Assembly (NCBI GenBank): GCA_021828445.1
Contig: JAJZJD010000056.1
Span: 1 to 7,048, forward strand
DNA: 7,048 nucleotides
From: a bacterium
GTDB lineage: Bacteria; SZUA-79; Acidulodesulfobacterales; Acidulodesulfobacteraceae
Direction of reading: 5' to 3'
The notes beneath the pieces are model-generated. The model ran no database searches, was not told where the DNA came from, and saw nothing but the letters and a program-made list of their open reading frames with translations. Below, in pieces: positions 1-6,381 of this stretch; position 1 is the first letter of the stretch, and every line of letters begins with the position of its first letter. Both the position numbers and the translations under genes were made by a program.

Positions 1-669
1 ACCGTTAAAGGGCGCGGCAGGGGCGAATTAAAGCCTTTTAATATCAGTATCCCGGGAGATTTCAGCAGCGCCGCGTTTTTTATCGCGCTCGGCATTTTAC
101 ATAAAGGTTCCGAAATTACGGTCGGCAACGTTTTACTTAACGATAAAAGAACCGGATTTATTAAGGCGCTTAAAATGATGGGAGCGGACGTTAATTTGGC
201 CGTTACGGGAGAAATTCCCGAAAGAACCGGCGATATAAAAGCAAAATACTCCGCCCTTAAAGGCATAACCGTTCCTCCCGAACTGGTTCCGGATATGATA
301 GACGAGTTTCCTATTTTTTCCGTAATCGCTTCTTTTGCGGAAGGAAAAACGACCGTAACCGGAGCAAAGGAGCTAAGGGTCAAAGAAAGCGACAGGATTA
401 AGACTATAGTTTATAATCTAAGGGCGCTCGGGGTCGATATAAAGGAACTGGAAGACGGATTTGAAATAAACGGCAATCCCGATTTAAAAAACCGCCGCGA
501 ACCGAGGTTGACGGCATTAAATTCGTTCGGCGACCACAGAATCGCTATGTCGATGATAATCGCGGGGCTTATTCTTAAAAGCGGAAAAATAGAAATCAGC
601 GGCATAAGATGCATAAATACTTCTTTTCCCGAATTTTTCGATACCGTTTCCCGGTTAATAAACCAATAA
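1..669 (+). CDS. aroA: 3-phosphoshikimate 1-carboxyvinyltransferase (EPSP synthase), 3' part
   Basis: The reading frame is open from the first base of the window and ends at TAA 667-669. It gives 222 residues, about half of the usual 430 or so, so the N-terminal half lies upstream. EPSP synthase transfers the enolpyruvyl group of PEP to shikimate-3-phosphate in the cytoplasmic shikimate pathway to aromatic amino acids. Visible motifs, numbered in the fragment, are PGDFSSAAFF (about 19-28), the segment MIDEFPIF with the catalytic Asp at about 101, the active-site signature LRVKESDRI (Glu 129, Arg 132), and FGDHRIAM (176-183, His 179 and Arg 180), followed by the C-terminal NTSFPEFF. The IDEFP and SSAAF wording resembles class II (Bacillus-like) enzymes more than the E. 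coli type; this is an impression from motifs. ATG 175 is internal and not the start. ispH follows after 19 nt, consistent with co-transcription. Confidence 0.96.
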   Translation, partial: TVKGRGRGELKPFNISIPGDFSSAAFFIALGILHKGSEITVGNVLLNDKRTGFIKALKMMGADVNLAVTGEIPERTGDIKAKYSALKGITVPPELVPDMIDEFPIFSVIASFAEGKTTVTGAKELRVKESDRIKTIVYNLRALGVDIKELEDGFEINGNPDLKNRREPRLTALNSFGDHRIAMSMIIAGLILKSGKIEISGIRCINTSFPEFFDTVSRLINQ

Positions 670-688
670 GGATATAAATAAAAATAAT

Positions 689-1561
689 ATGAAAATAATA
701 GTAGCGCCTTCCGCCGGCTTTTGTTTCGGCGTTAAAAGGGCGGTCAATATGGCTTTAGACGCGGCCGAGCAATGCAGGCCGTTAGAAAAATTAAATACCC
801 TTGGACCTATCATACATAATCCGCAGGTGGTTAAATCTTTAGAAGAGAAGGGCGTGTTTTCGATAGACGACATCGATTGCGGTTGTTTCGACACCCTGCT
901 TATCCGTTCCCACGGCGTTAAGGCGGAAGTTATGGAAACGTTGAAATCTAAAGGCGTAAAAATAATAGACGCCACATGCCCTTTTGTGAAAAAAGCGCAG
1001 AATTATATAAACGAAGCCGCTTTAAAAGGCTATTTTATAATAATGGTCGGAGATAAAAACCATCCCGAGGTTCAAAGCGTGATAAGTTTTGCAGATAAAG
1101 ACAGGTTTTTAGTGATTAATAATCTTGCCGATATGGAAAAAGTTCCGGTATCCGAAAAGTTGGCTGTAATTTCGCAGACCACTCAGGATGTAAATTTTTA
1201 CAAGCGCGTAATAGACGAAATAAATAAAATAGCAAAAGGCGAGGCAGTCGTTTTCGATACGATTTGCGATGCCACCGCGATAAAACAGGAAGAGTCTAAA
1301 ATTATAGCTTCGAACGTCGATGTTATGATAGTCGTAGGGGGCTATAACAGCGCAAATACCAATAAATTGCAAAATATATGCAAAGAGATTCAACCTAATA
1401 CATATCACATAGAAACCGAAAACGAAGTTAACCCTGAATGGTTTGCAAATGCTAAAAGCGTCGGCATAACTGCGGGGGCATCCACTCCCGACTGGATAAT
1501 AGAGCGGGTTTTAAAGAAAGTCCACGATATAGACGAAGCCGGATTAAAAAGATTTGCTTAA
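689..1561 (+). CDS. ispH: 4-hydroxy-3-methylbut-2-enyl diphosphate reductase (LytB/IspH)
   Basis: IspH is the terminal MEP-pathway enzyme. It reductively dehydrates HMBPP to IPP and DMAPP using a [4Fe-4S] cluster. The 290-residue length is normal for a stand-alone IspH. The three cluster cysteines are at Cys12 (GFCFGVKRA), Cys97 (DATCPFV) and Cys193 (DTICDAT). Substrate-pocket residues are also present: His43 (HNPQVV), His75 (SHGV), His125 with Glu127 (NHPEV), Thr167/168 (SQTTQ), Ser221/Asn223 (YNSANT) and Ser265 (GASTPDW). All catalytic features are intact, so the protein should be active. The ATG start places Cys12 at its usual distance from the N-terminus. Only a weak, distant AAGG (668-671) precedes it. 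The gene sits between aroA and rpsA. In clostridia and some other bacteria ispH and an S1 protein are fused; here they are separate and in different frames. Confidence 0.98.
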   Translation: MKIIVAPSAGFCFGVKRAVNMALDAAEQCRPLEKLNTLGPIIHNPQVVKSLEEKGVFSIDDIDCGCFDTLLIRSHGVKAEVMETLKSKGVKIIDATCPFVKKAQNYINEAALKGYFIIMVGDKNHPEVQSVISFADKDRFLVINNLADMEKVPVSEKLAVISQTTQDVNFYKRVIDEINKIAKGEAVVFDTICDATAIKQEESKIIASNVDVMIVVGGYNSANTNKLQNICKEIQPNTYHIETENEVNPEWFANAKSVGITAGASTPDWIIERVLKKVHDIDEAGLKRFA

Positions 1562-1582
1562 TTTATTTAAATGTGTTAGATT
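1554..1582 (+). promoter_or_regulatory. Possible sigma-70 promoter for rpsA
   Basis: TTGCTT (1554-1559) and TAGATT (1577-1582) are separated by exactly 17 nt. The -10-like box is preceded by TGT, giving an extended -10 arrangement. The -35 box matches TTGACA at only 3 of 6 positions and the -10 box matches TATAAT at 4 of 6, and the local sequence is AT-rich, so a chance match is possible. If real, transcription would begin near 1589 and give a leader of about 28 nt carrying the rpsA ribosome binding site. The element overlaps the last codons of ispH. Confidence 0.25.
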
Positions 1583-1597
1583 AGTTTTATTAAATTT

Positions 1598-1604
1598 AGG
1601 AGGT
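1598..1604 (+). promoter_or_regulatory. Strong Shine-Dalgarno sequence of rpsA
   Basis: AGGAGGT is a near-perfect anti-16S complement and the strongest ribosome binding site in the window. It lies 12 nt before ATG 1617, slightly longer than the optimum. It decides the start of rpsA, because the longer in-frame reading that begins with TTG 1554 overlaps the ispH end and would place this site inside the coding sequence. Confidence 0.8.
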
Positions 1605-1616
1605 AGTAATATATTT

Positions 1617-3239
1617 ATGGCAAAAAAAAGTTTTAATCAATTTAAATCCGTTAACGCGGGCGACGGCAATCCCACCGAATTCGAGATTCTGCTCGGTTCT
1701 TATGAAAATATGAACAGCAAAGGGCTCGTGAGGCAGGGAAAAATTTTAAATATCGACCAAGACTATGTTTACGTCGATGTAGGAGATAAGTCCGACGGTA
1801 TAATTACGGTTAAGGAGATATCCTCCGGCGGCACTATCGATATTACTTCTATTGCGATAGGCGGTTCCATAGAAGTCTTTGTCGGGAGCTACGACGATAA
1901 ACTCGGATATTTAATATGCTCCAGAGAAAAAGCAAAAAACGTTTACGCGCTTGACGATATAGAAAAGGTATGCAACGACAATGAACTAATAAAAGGGACG
2001 GTAGCGGCAAAGACCAAAGGCGGACTAATAGTCGATTTGAACGGGGTTACCGCGTTTCTGCCCGGGTCGCAGATAGACGTTAAACTGACCAGAGATTTCG
2101 ACGCTTTTCTCGGAAAGACTTTAGACCTGAAAGTTATAAGCGTGGATAAAAAAAGTTGTAACGTAATAGTATCGAGAAGAAAAGTCATAGAAGACGAAAT
2201 AAAAAAGTTGAAGGAAAATGTTTTAACCGATATAAAAGAAGGCGACGTGCTTGAAGGAATCGTTAAAAATATTACCGATTACGGCGTTTTTGTGGATTTG
2301 GGCGGCATGGACGGACTTATTTATATTACCGACATATCATGGAAAAGAATATCGCACCCGTCGGAAATATTAAATCTCGGACAAAAAATAAACGTTAAGG
2401 TTATTAAGTACGACGAAGAAAAACACAGGGTTTCGCTCGGCTACAAACAGCTTTTCGACGACCCATGGCGGAATATAGCGGATAGGCATAAGCCGGGAGA
2501 TATTATAGAAGGCGTTATTATAAATATTACGGATTACGGCGCATTCGTCGAACTCGACGACGACGTAGAAGGGCTTATACACTTATCGGAAATGACGTGG
2601 GAGAAAAAACAGATAGACCCGAAAACTTTTTTAACTAAAGGACAGAGGGTAAAGGTATCCGTCTTAAGCATAGAACCCGAAACGCGAAAATTATCCCTCA
2701 GCCTTAAAAGGCTTACCGAGAGCCCGTGGAATTTATTAAAAGATAAATATCCGGTAGGCAAAGCCATAGAAGGCACGGTCAAAAATATATACGAGTTCGG
2801 CGTCTCCGTGGAGTTAGAGGAAAATTTGGAAGGCTATGTCAAGCAGAACGATTTTTCGTGGACAAAAAGAACGAAACACCCGAACGAGTTATTTAAAACG
2901 GGGGAGAAAATCAGTGCGGTCGTTTTAAGCATAGACGAAGAAAAGCAGAGAATCTATCTGGGAATAAAACAGCTTACCGAAAGCCCGTGGTCCCATATTA
3001 AAGACAAATATTCCGTAGGCTCGATTATAACGGGAACGGTATCTAATATCACTGAGTTCGGAATATTCGTTCAGCTTGAGGAAGGCATAGAAGGGCTTAT
3101 CCATAATTCAAAAATTCCGGAGAATTTCATTAAGGAAAACAATGTATCCGCCGGATCCCAAATTAATGCGGAAATAATAATGCTTGACGGCAATGAACAA
3201 AAAATCGGATTATCCCTTATTAACGTTGACCAGAATTAA
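1617..3239 (+). CDS. rpsA: 30S ribosomal protein S1 (six S1 domains)
   Basis: Protein S1 binds mRNA on the 30S subunit and helps unfold and position it for initiation. The chosen start gives 540 residues, close to the proteobacterial type (E. coli 557). Six S1 (OB-fold) repeats can be read at about residues 37-105, 123-190, 209-278, 294-365, 381-452 and 468-536. Repeats 3, 4 and 6 carry the classic pattern NITDYGVFV / NITDYGAFV / NITEFGIFV, while repeats 1 and 2 are the divergent ribosome-binding type. The linkers after repeats 3, 4 and 5 end in DDPW, ESPW and ESPW with tryptophans at 284, 371 and 458, an exact 87-residue period. The start is supported by AGGAGGT upstream and by the typical Lys-rich N-terminus MAKKSF. 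sppA begins 2 nt after the stop. No frameshift or missing domain is seen. Confidence 0.97.
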   Translation: MAKKSFNQFKSVNAGDGNPTEFEILLGSYENMNSKGLVRQGKILNIDQDYVYVDVGDKSDGIITVKEISSGGTIDITSIAIGGSIEVFVGSYDDKLGYLICSREKAKNVYALDDIEKVCNDNELIKGTVAAKTKGGLIVDLNGVTAFLPGSQIDVKLTRDFDAFLGKTLDLKVISVDKKSCNVIVSRRKVIEDEIKKLKENVLTDIKEGDVLEGIVKNITDYGVFVDLGGMDGLIYITDISWKRISHPSEILNLGQKINVKVIKYDEEKHRVSLGYKQLFDDPWRNIADRHKPGDIIEGVIINITDYGAFVELDDDVEGLIHLSEMTWEKKQIDPKTFLTKGQRVKVSVLSIEPETRKLSLSLKRLTESPWNLLKDKYPVGKAIEGTVKNIYEFGVSVELEENLEGYVKQNDFSWTKRTKHPNELFKTGEKISAVVLSIDEEKQRIYLGIKQLTESPWSHIKDKYSVGSIITGTVSNITEFGIFVQLEEGIEGLIHNSKIPENFIKENNVSAGSQINAEIIMLDGNEQKIGLSLINVDQN

Positions 3240-3241
3240 TT

Positions 3242-4168
3242 ATGAGCATGAATAAACATCCCTTTTTAAGCGGATTGCTTTTTCTAATCGTATTCATAGG
3301 AGTATTCGGTCTATTCATCTACCTGATATTATTTAAATTTCAGTCAAAATCAAGCTATAACGTCGTCAGGGGTTCATCTCATTATGCCGTCGGCATAATA
3401 AATCTTACCGGCGCGATAACGAGTTCGTCGGACTTCGTGCGGCTTTTAAACCACTATAAACGGGACGGCGATGTTAAAGCCGTGGTAATCAGGGTAAATT
3501 CTCCCGGCGGAGAGGTTGCCCCTTCTCAGGCAATTTACGAACAGCTTATGAAATTCAGAAAACATAAGAAAATAGTGGTATCTATGGATTCGGTAGCTGC
3601 ATCGGGGGCATATTACATATCTTCCGCGGCGGATAAAATAGTCGCCGAACCGGGGACGCTTACGGGTTCTATCGGGGTAATAATGGAAATGCCGAATGTG
3701 TATAAACTTATGAAAAAAGTCGGAGTGTCTTATAACTATATCGTAAGCGGTCCTTATAAAGACATAGGAACTCCTTTTAAGGAAATGACTCCTATGCAGA
3801 GAAAAAAAATGCAGGGCGTCGTAATGAACGTTTACGGACAGTTTGTCAAGGCTGTCGCTAAGGGCAGAAATCTCAAGGTTTCTTATGTAAAAAAGCTTGC
3901 AAACGGCATGGTATATTCGGGACAGCAGGCGTTGAAATATCGTCTAGTTGATAAACTCGGCGATTTTCAGGATGCGGTTAAACTGGCTCAAAAATTAGCC
4001 GGAATTAAGGGTAAGGCTACTTTAATATATCCCGTCAGAAAGCATTCCAACCTGTTTCAATCCGTTATAAAAAGAGCGGTCAAGTCTTTCGTCGATAACA
4101 TTGGAGGCGCCTCTTTTCTTAAAGGCGTCGGACTTGTTTCATACAACAATATGAGATTAGATTTTTAA
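3242..4168 (+). CDS. sppA: Signal peptide peptidase SppA, short (protease IV-like, S49 family)
   Basis: SppA is a membrane-anchored serine protease that degrades cleaved signal peptides and other membrane-associated fragments. The 308 residues match the short, single-domain form rather than the roughly 600-residue E. coli enzyme. One N-terminal transmembrane helix is at about 11-31 after a short basic stretch (Lys5, His6), so the catalytic domain should face outward. The S49 core is clear: RVNSPGG (84-90), the nucleophile Ser121 in AASGAYY, the TGSIGV segment (141-146), and the general base Lys173 in GPYKDIGTPF. The Ser-Lys spacing of 52 residues equals that in the Bacillus subtilis enzyme (Ser147/Lys199). 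The start lies 2 nt after the rpsA stop with no recognisable Shine-Dalgarno, suggesting translational coupling. ATG 3248 (two codons downstream) is an equally possible start. Confidence 0.95.
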   Translation: MSMNKHPFLSGLLFLIVFIGVFGLFIYLILFKFQSKSSYNVVRGSSHYAVGIINLTGAITSSSDFVRLLNHYKRDGDVKAVVIRVNSPGGEVAPSQAIYEQLMKFRKHKKIVVSMDSVAASGAYYISSAADKIVAEPGTLTGSIGVIMEMPNVYKLMKKVGVSYNYIVSGPYKDIGTPFKEMTPMQRKKMQGVVMNVYGQFVKAVAKGRNLKVSYVKKLANGMVYSGQQALKYRLVDKLGDFQDAVKLAQKLAGIKGKATLIYPVRKHSNLFQSVIKRAVKSFVDNIGGASFLKGVGLVSYNNMRLDF

Positions 4169-4191
4169 AAATTTAATTTAAAAAATGCCGT

Positions 4192-4677
4192 ATGGAAATT
4201 ATTTATGCACCTTGGCGTATGGACTATTTAGTAAAAGATAAATCTAAGGAAGAATGTGTTTTTTGCGAAGACAGCAAATGTTATGAAGACAAATACGTTC
4301 TTTTTAAAGGAAAATATTCATACGTAAAACTAAATACTTTTCCTTATAACTGCGGACATCTTTTGATTATACCTTACGTCCACTCAAAGGAACTCAACGG
4401 GATTTCTTTTGAAGCGGGAGCCGAAATAATGAAACTACTGTCTTTAAGCTGCGATATTTTAAAAAAAGTTTACAAGTGCGATGCCATAAACGTCGGGCTT
4501 AATCTCGGCAAAGCGGCGGGGGCAGGCATCGAACAGCATCTGCATTTCCATATAATACCGAGGTGGGAAGGCGACGTTAGTTTTTATACCGTTTGTTCGG
4601 AACTGAGAGTCGTCTCGGAAATACTCGACGATACTTATGGCAAACTATCCGGCGATTTTAAAAATATAATCTTGTAA
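4192..4677 (+). CDS. HIT-family nucleotide hydrolase or Ap4A phosphorylase-like protein
   Basis: The protein has 161 residues and belongs to the histidine-triad superfamily, whose members cleave or phosphorolyse nucleotide phosphoanhydrides and phosphoramidates such as Ap4A and AMP conjugates. The triad HLHFHIIPRW is at 116-125, with His118 as the expected nucleophile that becomes AMP-linked. It is preceded by NVGLNLGKAAGAG (100-112), which forms the nucleotide pocket. Cys22, Cys25, His64 and His116 look like a structural zinc site of the kind seen in some bacterial HIT proteins. The N-terminal YAPWRMDYL and the C-terminal PRWEGD resemble the subgroup annotated as diadenosine tetraphosphate hydrolase/phosphorylase; the exact substrate cannot be read from sequence. 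ATG 4192 is preferred because it keeps the conserved APWRM segment. It has no Shine-Dalgarno, and an out-of-frame ATG lies at 4185. sppA ends 23 nt upstream. Confidence 0.92.
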   Translation: MEIIYAPWRMDYLVKDKSKEECVFCEDSKCYEDKYVLFKGKYSYVKLNTFPYNCGHLLIIPYVHSKELNGISFEAGAEIMKLLSLSCDILKKVYKCDAINVGLNLGKAAGAGIEQHLHFHIIPRWEGDVSFYTVCSELRVVSEILDDTYGKLSGDFKNIIL

Positions 4678-4681
4678 GAGG
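4676..4681 (+). promoter_or_regulatory. Ribosome binding site of the LapA-domain gene
   Basis: AAGAGG lies 9 nt before ATG 4691 and overlaps the TAA stop of the HIT gene. It is a good-quality site at standard spacing and supports the start of this small gene. Confidence 0.6.
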
Positions 4682-4690
4682 CGTATATAA

Positions 4691-4936
4691 ATGGTTAAAT
4701 ATATAAACCTCGTTCTTTTGGTCGTTTTTGTAGCCGCAGTTTTAATTTTTACCGCAGAAAATCCCGAGCTTGTCAGCGTAAAATTTTTAGAATTCCGGTC
4801 AATCAATCTTCCTATATCGGTGATTGTATTTTCTTCCGCGATAATCGGCATTTTTATAGGCTTGATATACCATTTTTATACCGCTTATAAAACAAAAAGA
4901 GAACTGAAAACAAAAAACGAAAAAGAAAAATTATGA
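4691..4936 (+). CDS. LapA-domain (DUF1049) small inner-membrane protein
   Basis: This is an 81-residue protein with two predicted transmembrane helices (about 5-22 and 41-63) joined by a short loop containing ENPELVSVKFL. A Lys/Glu-rich cytoplasmic tail follows (67-81). The pattern of an ENP/QNP segment, a short beta-like VxVxF stretch and a second helix with a GIFIGL motif is typical of the LapA/DUF1049 family. In E. coli, LapA works with LapB in controlling lipopolysaccharide synthesis through LpxC turnover; whether that role applies here is unknown, and no lapB is in the window. The tail is short compared with E. coli LapA, which has a longer coiled coil. The stop overlaps the next start as ATGA, so translation of the two genes is likely coupled. 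LapA-type genes are found near rpsA in other proteobacteria, which supports the assignment. Confidence 0.85.
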   Translation: MVKYINLVLLVVFVAAVLIFTAENPELVSVKFLEFRSINLPISVIVFSSAIIGIFIGLIYHFYTAYKTKRELKTKNEKEKL

Positions 4937-6363
4937 CCGGTTTGGCGGAATTTGAAAAAAATTCAATCGAACAGGCTATAACCGAAATTTTTTATAGATA
5001 CGGATACGGAATACCGGCGCAGGATTTACTTAAAAAAATAGGCGTTGTTTCCGAAAATGCGGGATTCGGCGCTTTTTTAATAGGCGGCTTTCCGAGAGAT
5101 ATTATAATATATATTTTAAAGTCAAACCCCGAAACATCTGATAAATTTAAATCTTCCGAAGTTTTTGAATCAAACTCCCGCTTTCTTGATTTAGATATTG
5201 CCGTAAAAGGTTCTGCCGAAAAACTTGCCTTTTTAATAAAAGAAAATAAAAATTTAAAATTTAAATTAAATTATTTGAAAGCGCATAAGAAATTCGGGAC
5301 GGCTTCACTGGAGTTTTTAGTAAACGGTATGCCTCTTAAAATAGACCTTGCTTCCCTCAGAACCGAGGTTTATAAAAAACCCGGTATGCTGCCGGAAGTA
5401 AATACGGCAAAAGCTGGACTCAAAGACGATATAAGCAGAAGAGATTTTACCATAAATACCGTCGCTTTTTCAATCAACCGCAAAGATTTCCTGAAGATTA
5501 AAGATTATTCGTCGGGAATACGCGATATATTAAATAAAAAAATAAGCGTTTTGCATGATTTAAGTTTCATCGACGACCCGACCAGAATGTTCAGGGCTGT
5601 TAGATTTGAAAAAAGGCTCGGTTTTAAAATAGACGGCAAGACGCTAAAACTGATAAAAACCGCTTTAGATAAAAATATTTTGGACAATATTTCCGGCAAA
5701 AGAATAACCGCGGAATTATATCTTCTGCTGAAAGAAAAAAAGCCGGAGATATATTTCGAGAGGCTCGATAAATTAAATATTCTAAGTTCGATTTACGGCA
5801 AATTAAAATTCGGCAAAAAAAATAAAATCGTCTTTAAAAAAATTTCGGCATATTTTAACGAACCGGATAAAGCGGAAAAGTTAAGAAGGATTTGTAAAGA
5901 TATAGACATTAACATGCTTTATACGGCGGAAATTTTTTACGGTTTAAGTAATTCCGAATTACGCGAAGCGGTGAAAAGGTTAAATATGGGGCAGAAAATC
6001 GAAAAAACGCTGGAGGCGGTGTATTCGGATATAAAAAAAATAAATGGTTTAAAATTAAATAATACGGAAATATATGATAAACTTAATAAAATAGACGCAA
6101 AAAGCATTTTATTTTATTTGTTTCAAGACTGCGGCAGGAACGCAGCGGATTTGAATTTCAGAAAAATTATAGTAAGATATTTAGATAAAATAATATTTAT
6201 CAAGCCTTATTTGAACGGACACGACATTAAGTCTATGGGGATTTGCGAGGGACCGTTATGCGGCAAAATATTGAACGAAATTAAATTATTAAAAATAGAA
6301 GGCAGGCTTAAATCTAAAAAAGATGAATTAGAATATATAAAAAAAAAATACATAAAAAATTAA
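4933..6363 (+). CDS. cca: tRNA nucleotidyltransferase (CCA-, CC- or A-adding), class II poly(A) polymerase family
   Basis: The enzyme adds or repairs the 3'-terminal CCA of tRNA, or part of it, from CTP and ATP. Head-domain motifs are present in order: LIGGFPRD (49-56), the metal-binding DLD (86-88), FGTASLEF (121-128), the loop with YKKPGMLPEV (147-156), RRDFTIN (169-175), and DDPTRMFRAVRF (214-225), where Asp215 and Arg218 match the base-templating EDxxR motif. ISGKRITAEL (253-262) begins the neck. The C-terminal NGHDIKSMG...KDELEYI resembles the tail of A-adding/CBS-type relatives, but there is no N-terminal DHH or CBS region, so nucleotide specificity is unresolved. About 20 extra residues lie between GGFPRD and DLD (57-85). 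At 476 residues it is longer than a minimal CCA enzyme (about 400). The gene is visibly A-rich and Lys/Ile/Asn-rich, more than rpsA. It starts in an ATGA overlap with the LapA-domain gene, and 18 nt separate it from pgi. Confidence 0.9.
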   Translation: MTGLAEFEKNSIEQAITEIFYRYGYGIPAQDLLKKIGVVSENAGFGAFLIGGFPRDIIIYILKSNPETSDKFKSSEVFESNSRFLDLDIAVKGSAEKLAFLIKENKNLKFKLNYLKAHKKFGTASLEFLVNGMPLKIDLASLRTEVYKKPGMLPEVNTAKAGLKDDISRRDFTINTVAFSINRKDFLKIKDYSSGIRDILNKKISVLHDLSFIDDPTRMFRAVRFEKRLGFKIDGKTLKLIKTALDKNILDNISGKRITAELYLLLKEKKPEIYFERLDKLNILSSIYGKLKFGKKNKIVFKKISAYFNEPDKAEKLRRICKDIDINMLYTAEIFYGLSNSELREAVKRLNMGQKIEKTLEAVYSDIKKINGLKLNNTEIYDKLNKIDAKSILFYLFQDCGRNAADLNFRKIIVRYLDKIIFIKPYLNGHDIKSMGICEGPLCGKILNEIKLLKIEGRLKSKKDELEYIKKKYIKN

Positions 6364-6369
6364 AGCAAC

Positions 6370-6375
6370 GGGGGT
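6370..6375 (+). promoter_or_regulatory. Ribosome binding site of pgi
   Basis: GGGGGT lies 6 nt before TTG 6382. It partly matches the GGAGGT core. This is the only purine-rich site in the gap and supports the TTG start of the following gene. Confidence 0.5.
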
Positions 6376-6381
6376 TTAAAG

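Noticed and set aside
411..614. Minus-strand open frames opposite aroA, ispH, rpsA, the LapA-domain gene and cca
   Set aside because: All lie opposite well-supported genes, show no family motifs and have no sign of their own translation signals. They are shadows of the real coding strand.
1554..1616. Longer rpsA start at TTG 1554 (21 extra residues)
   Set aside because: The added residues are hydrophobic and unlike any S1 N-terminus, overlap the ispH end, and would put the strong AGGAGGT inside the gene. ATG 1617 fits better.
4161..4172. Perfect 12-nt palindrome ATTTTTAAAAAT at the sppA stop
   Set aside because: It is pure A/T low complexity with no loop or GC stem, so it would not make an intrinsic terminator. 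A binding site cannot be argued from one copy.
4185..4241. Small open frame from ATG 4185 overlapping the HIT gene start
   Set aside because: It has only 18 codons, is out of frame with the HIT gene, and has no ribosome binding site or recognisable product. It is a chance ATG in A-rich sequence.
6364..6381. Possible cca-pgi fusion, since both are in the same frame
   Set aside because: A clean TAA separates them, followed by a G-rich ribosome binding site and a TTG start, so two proteins are the simpler reading.
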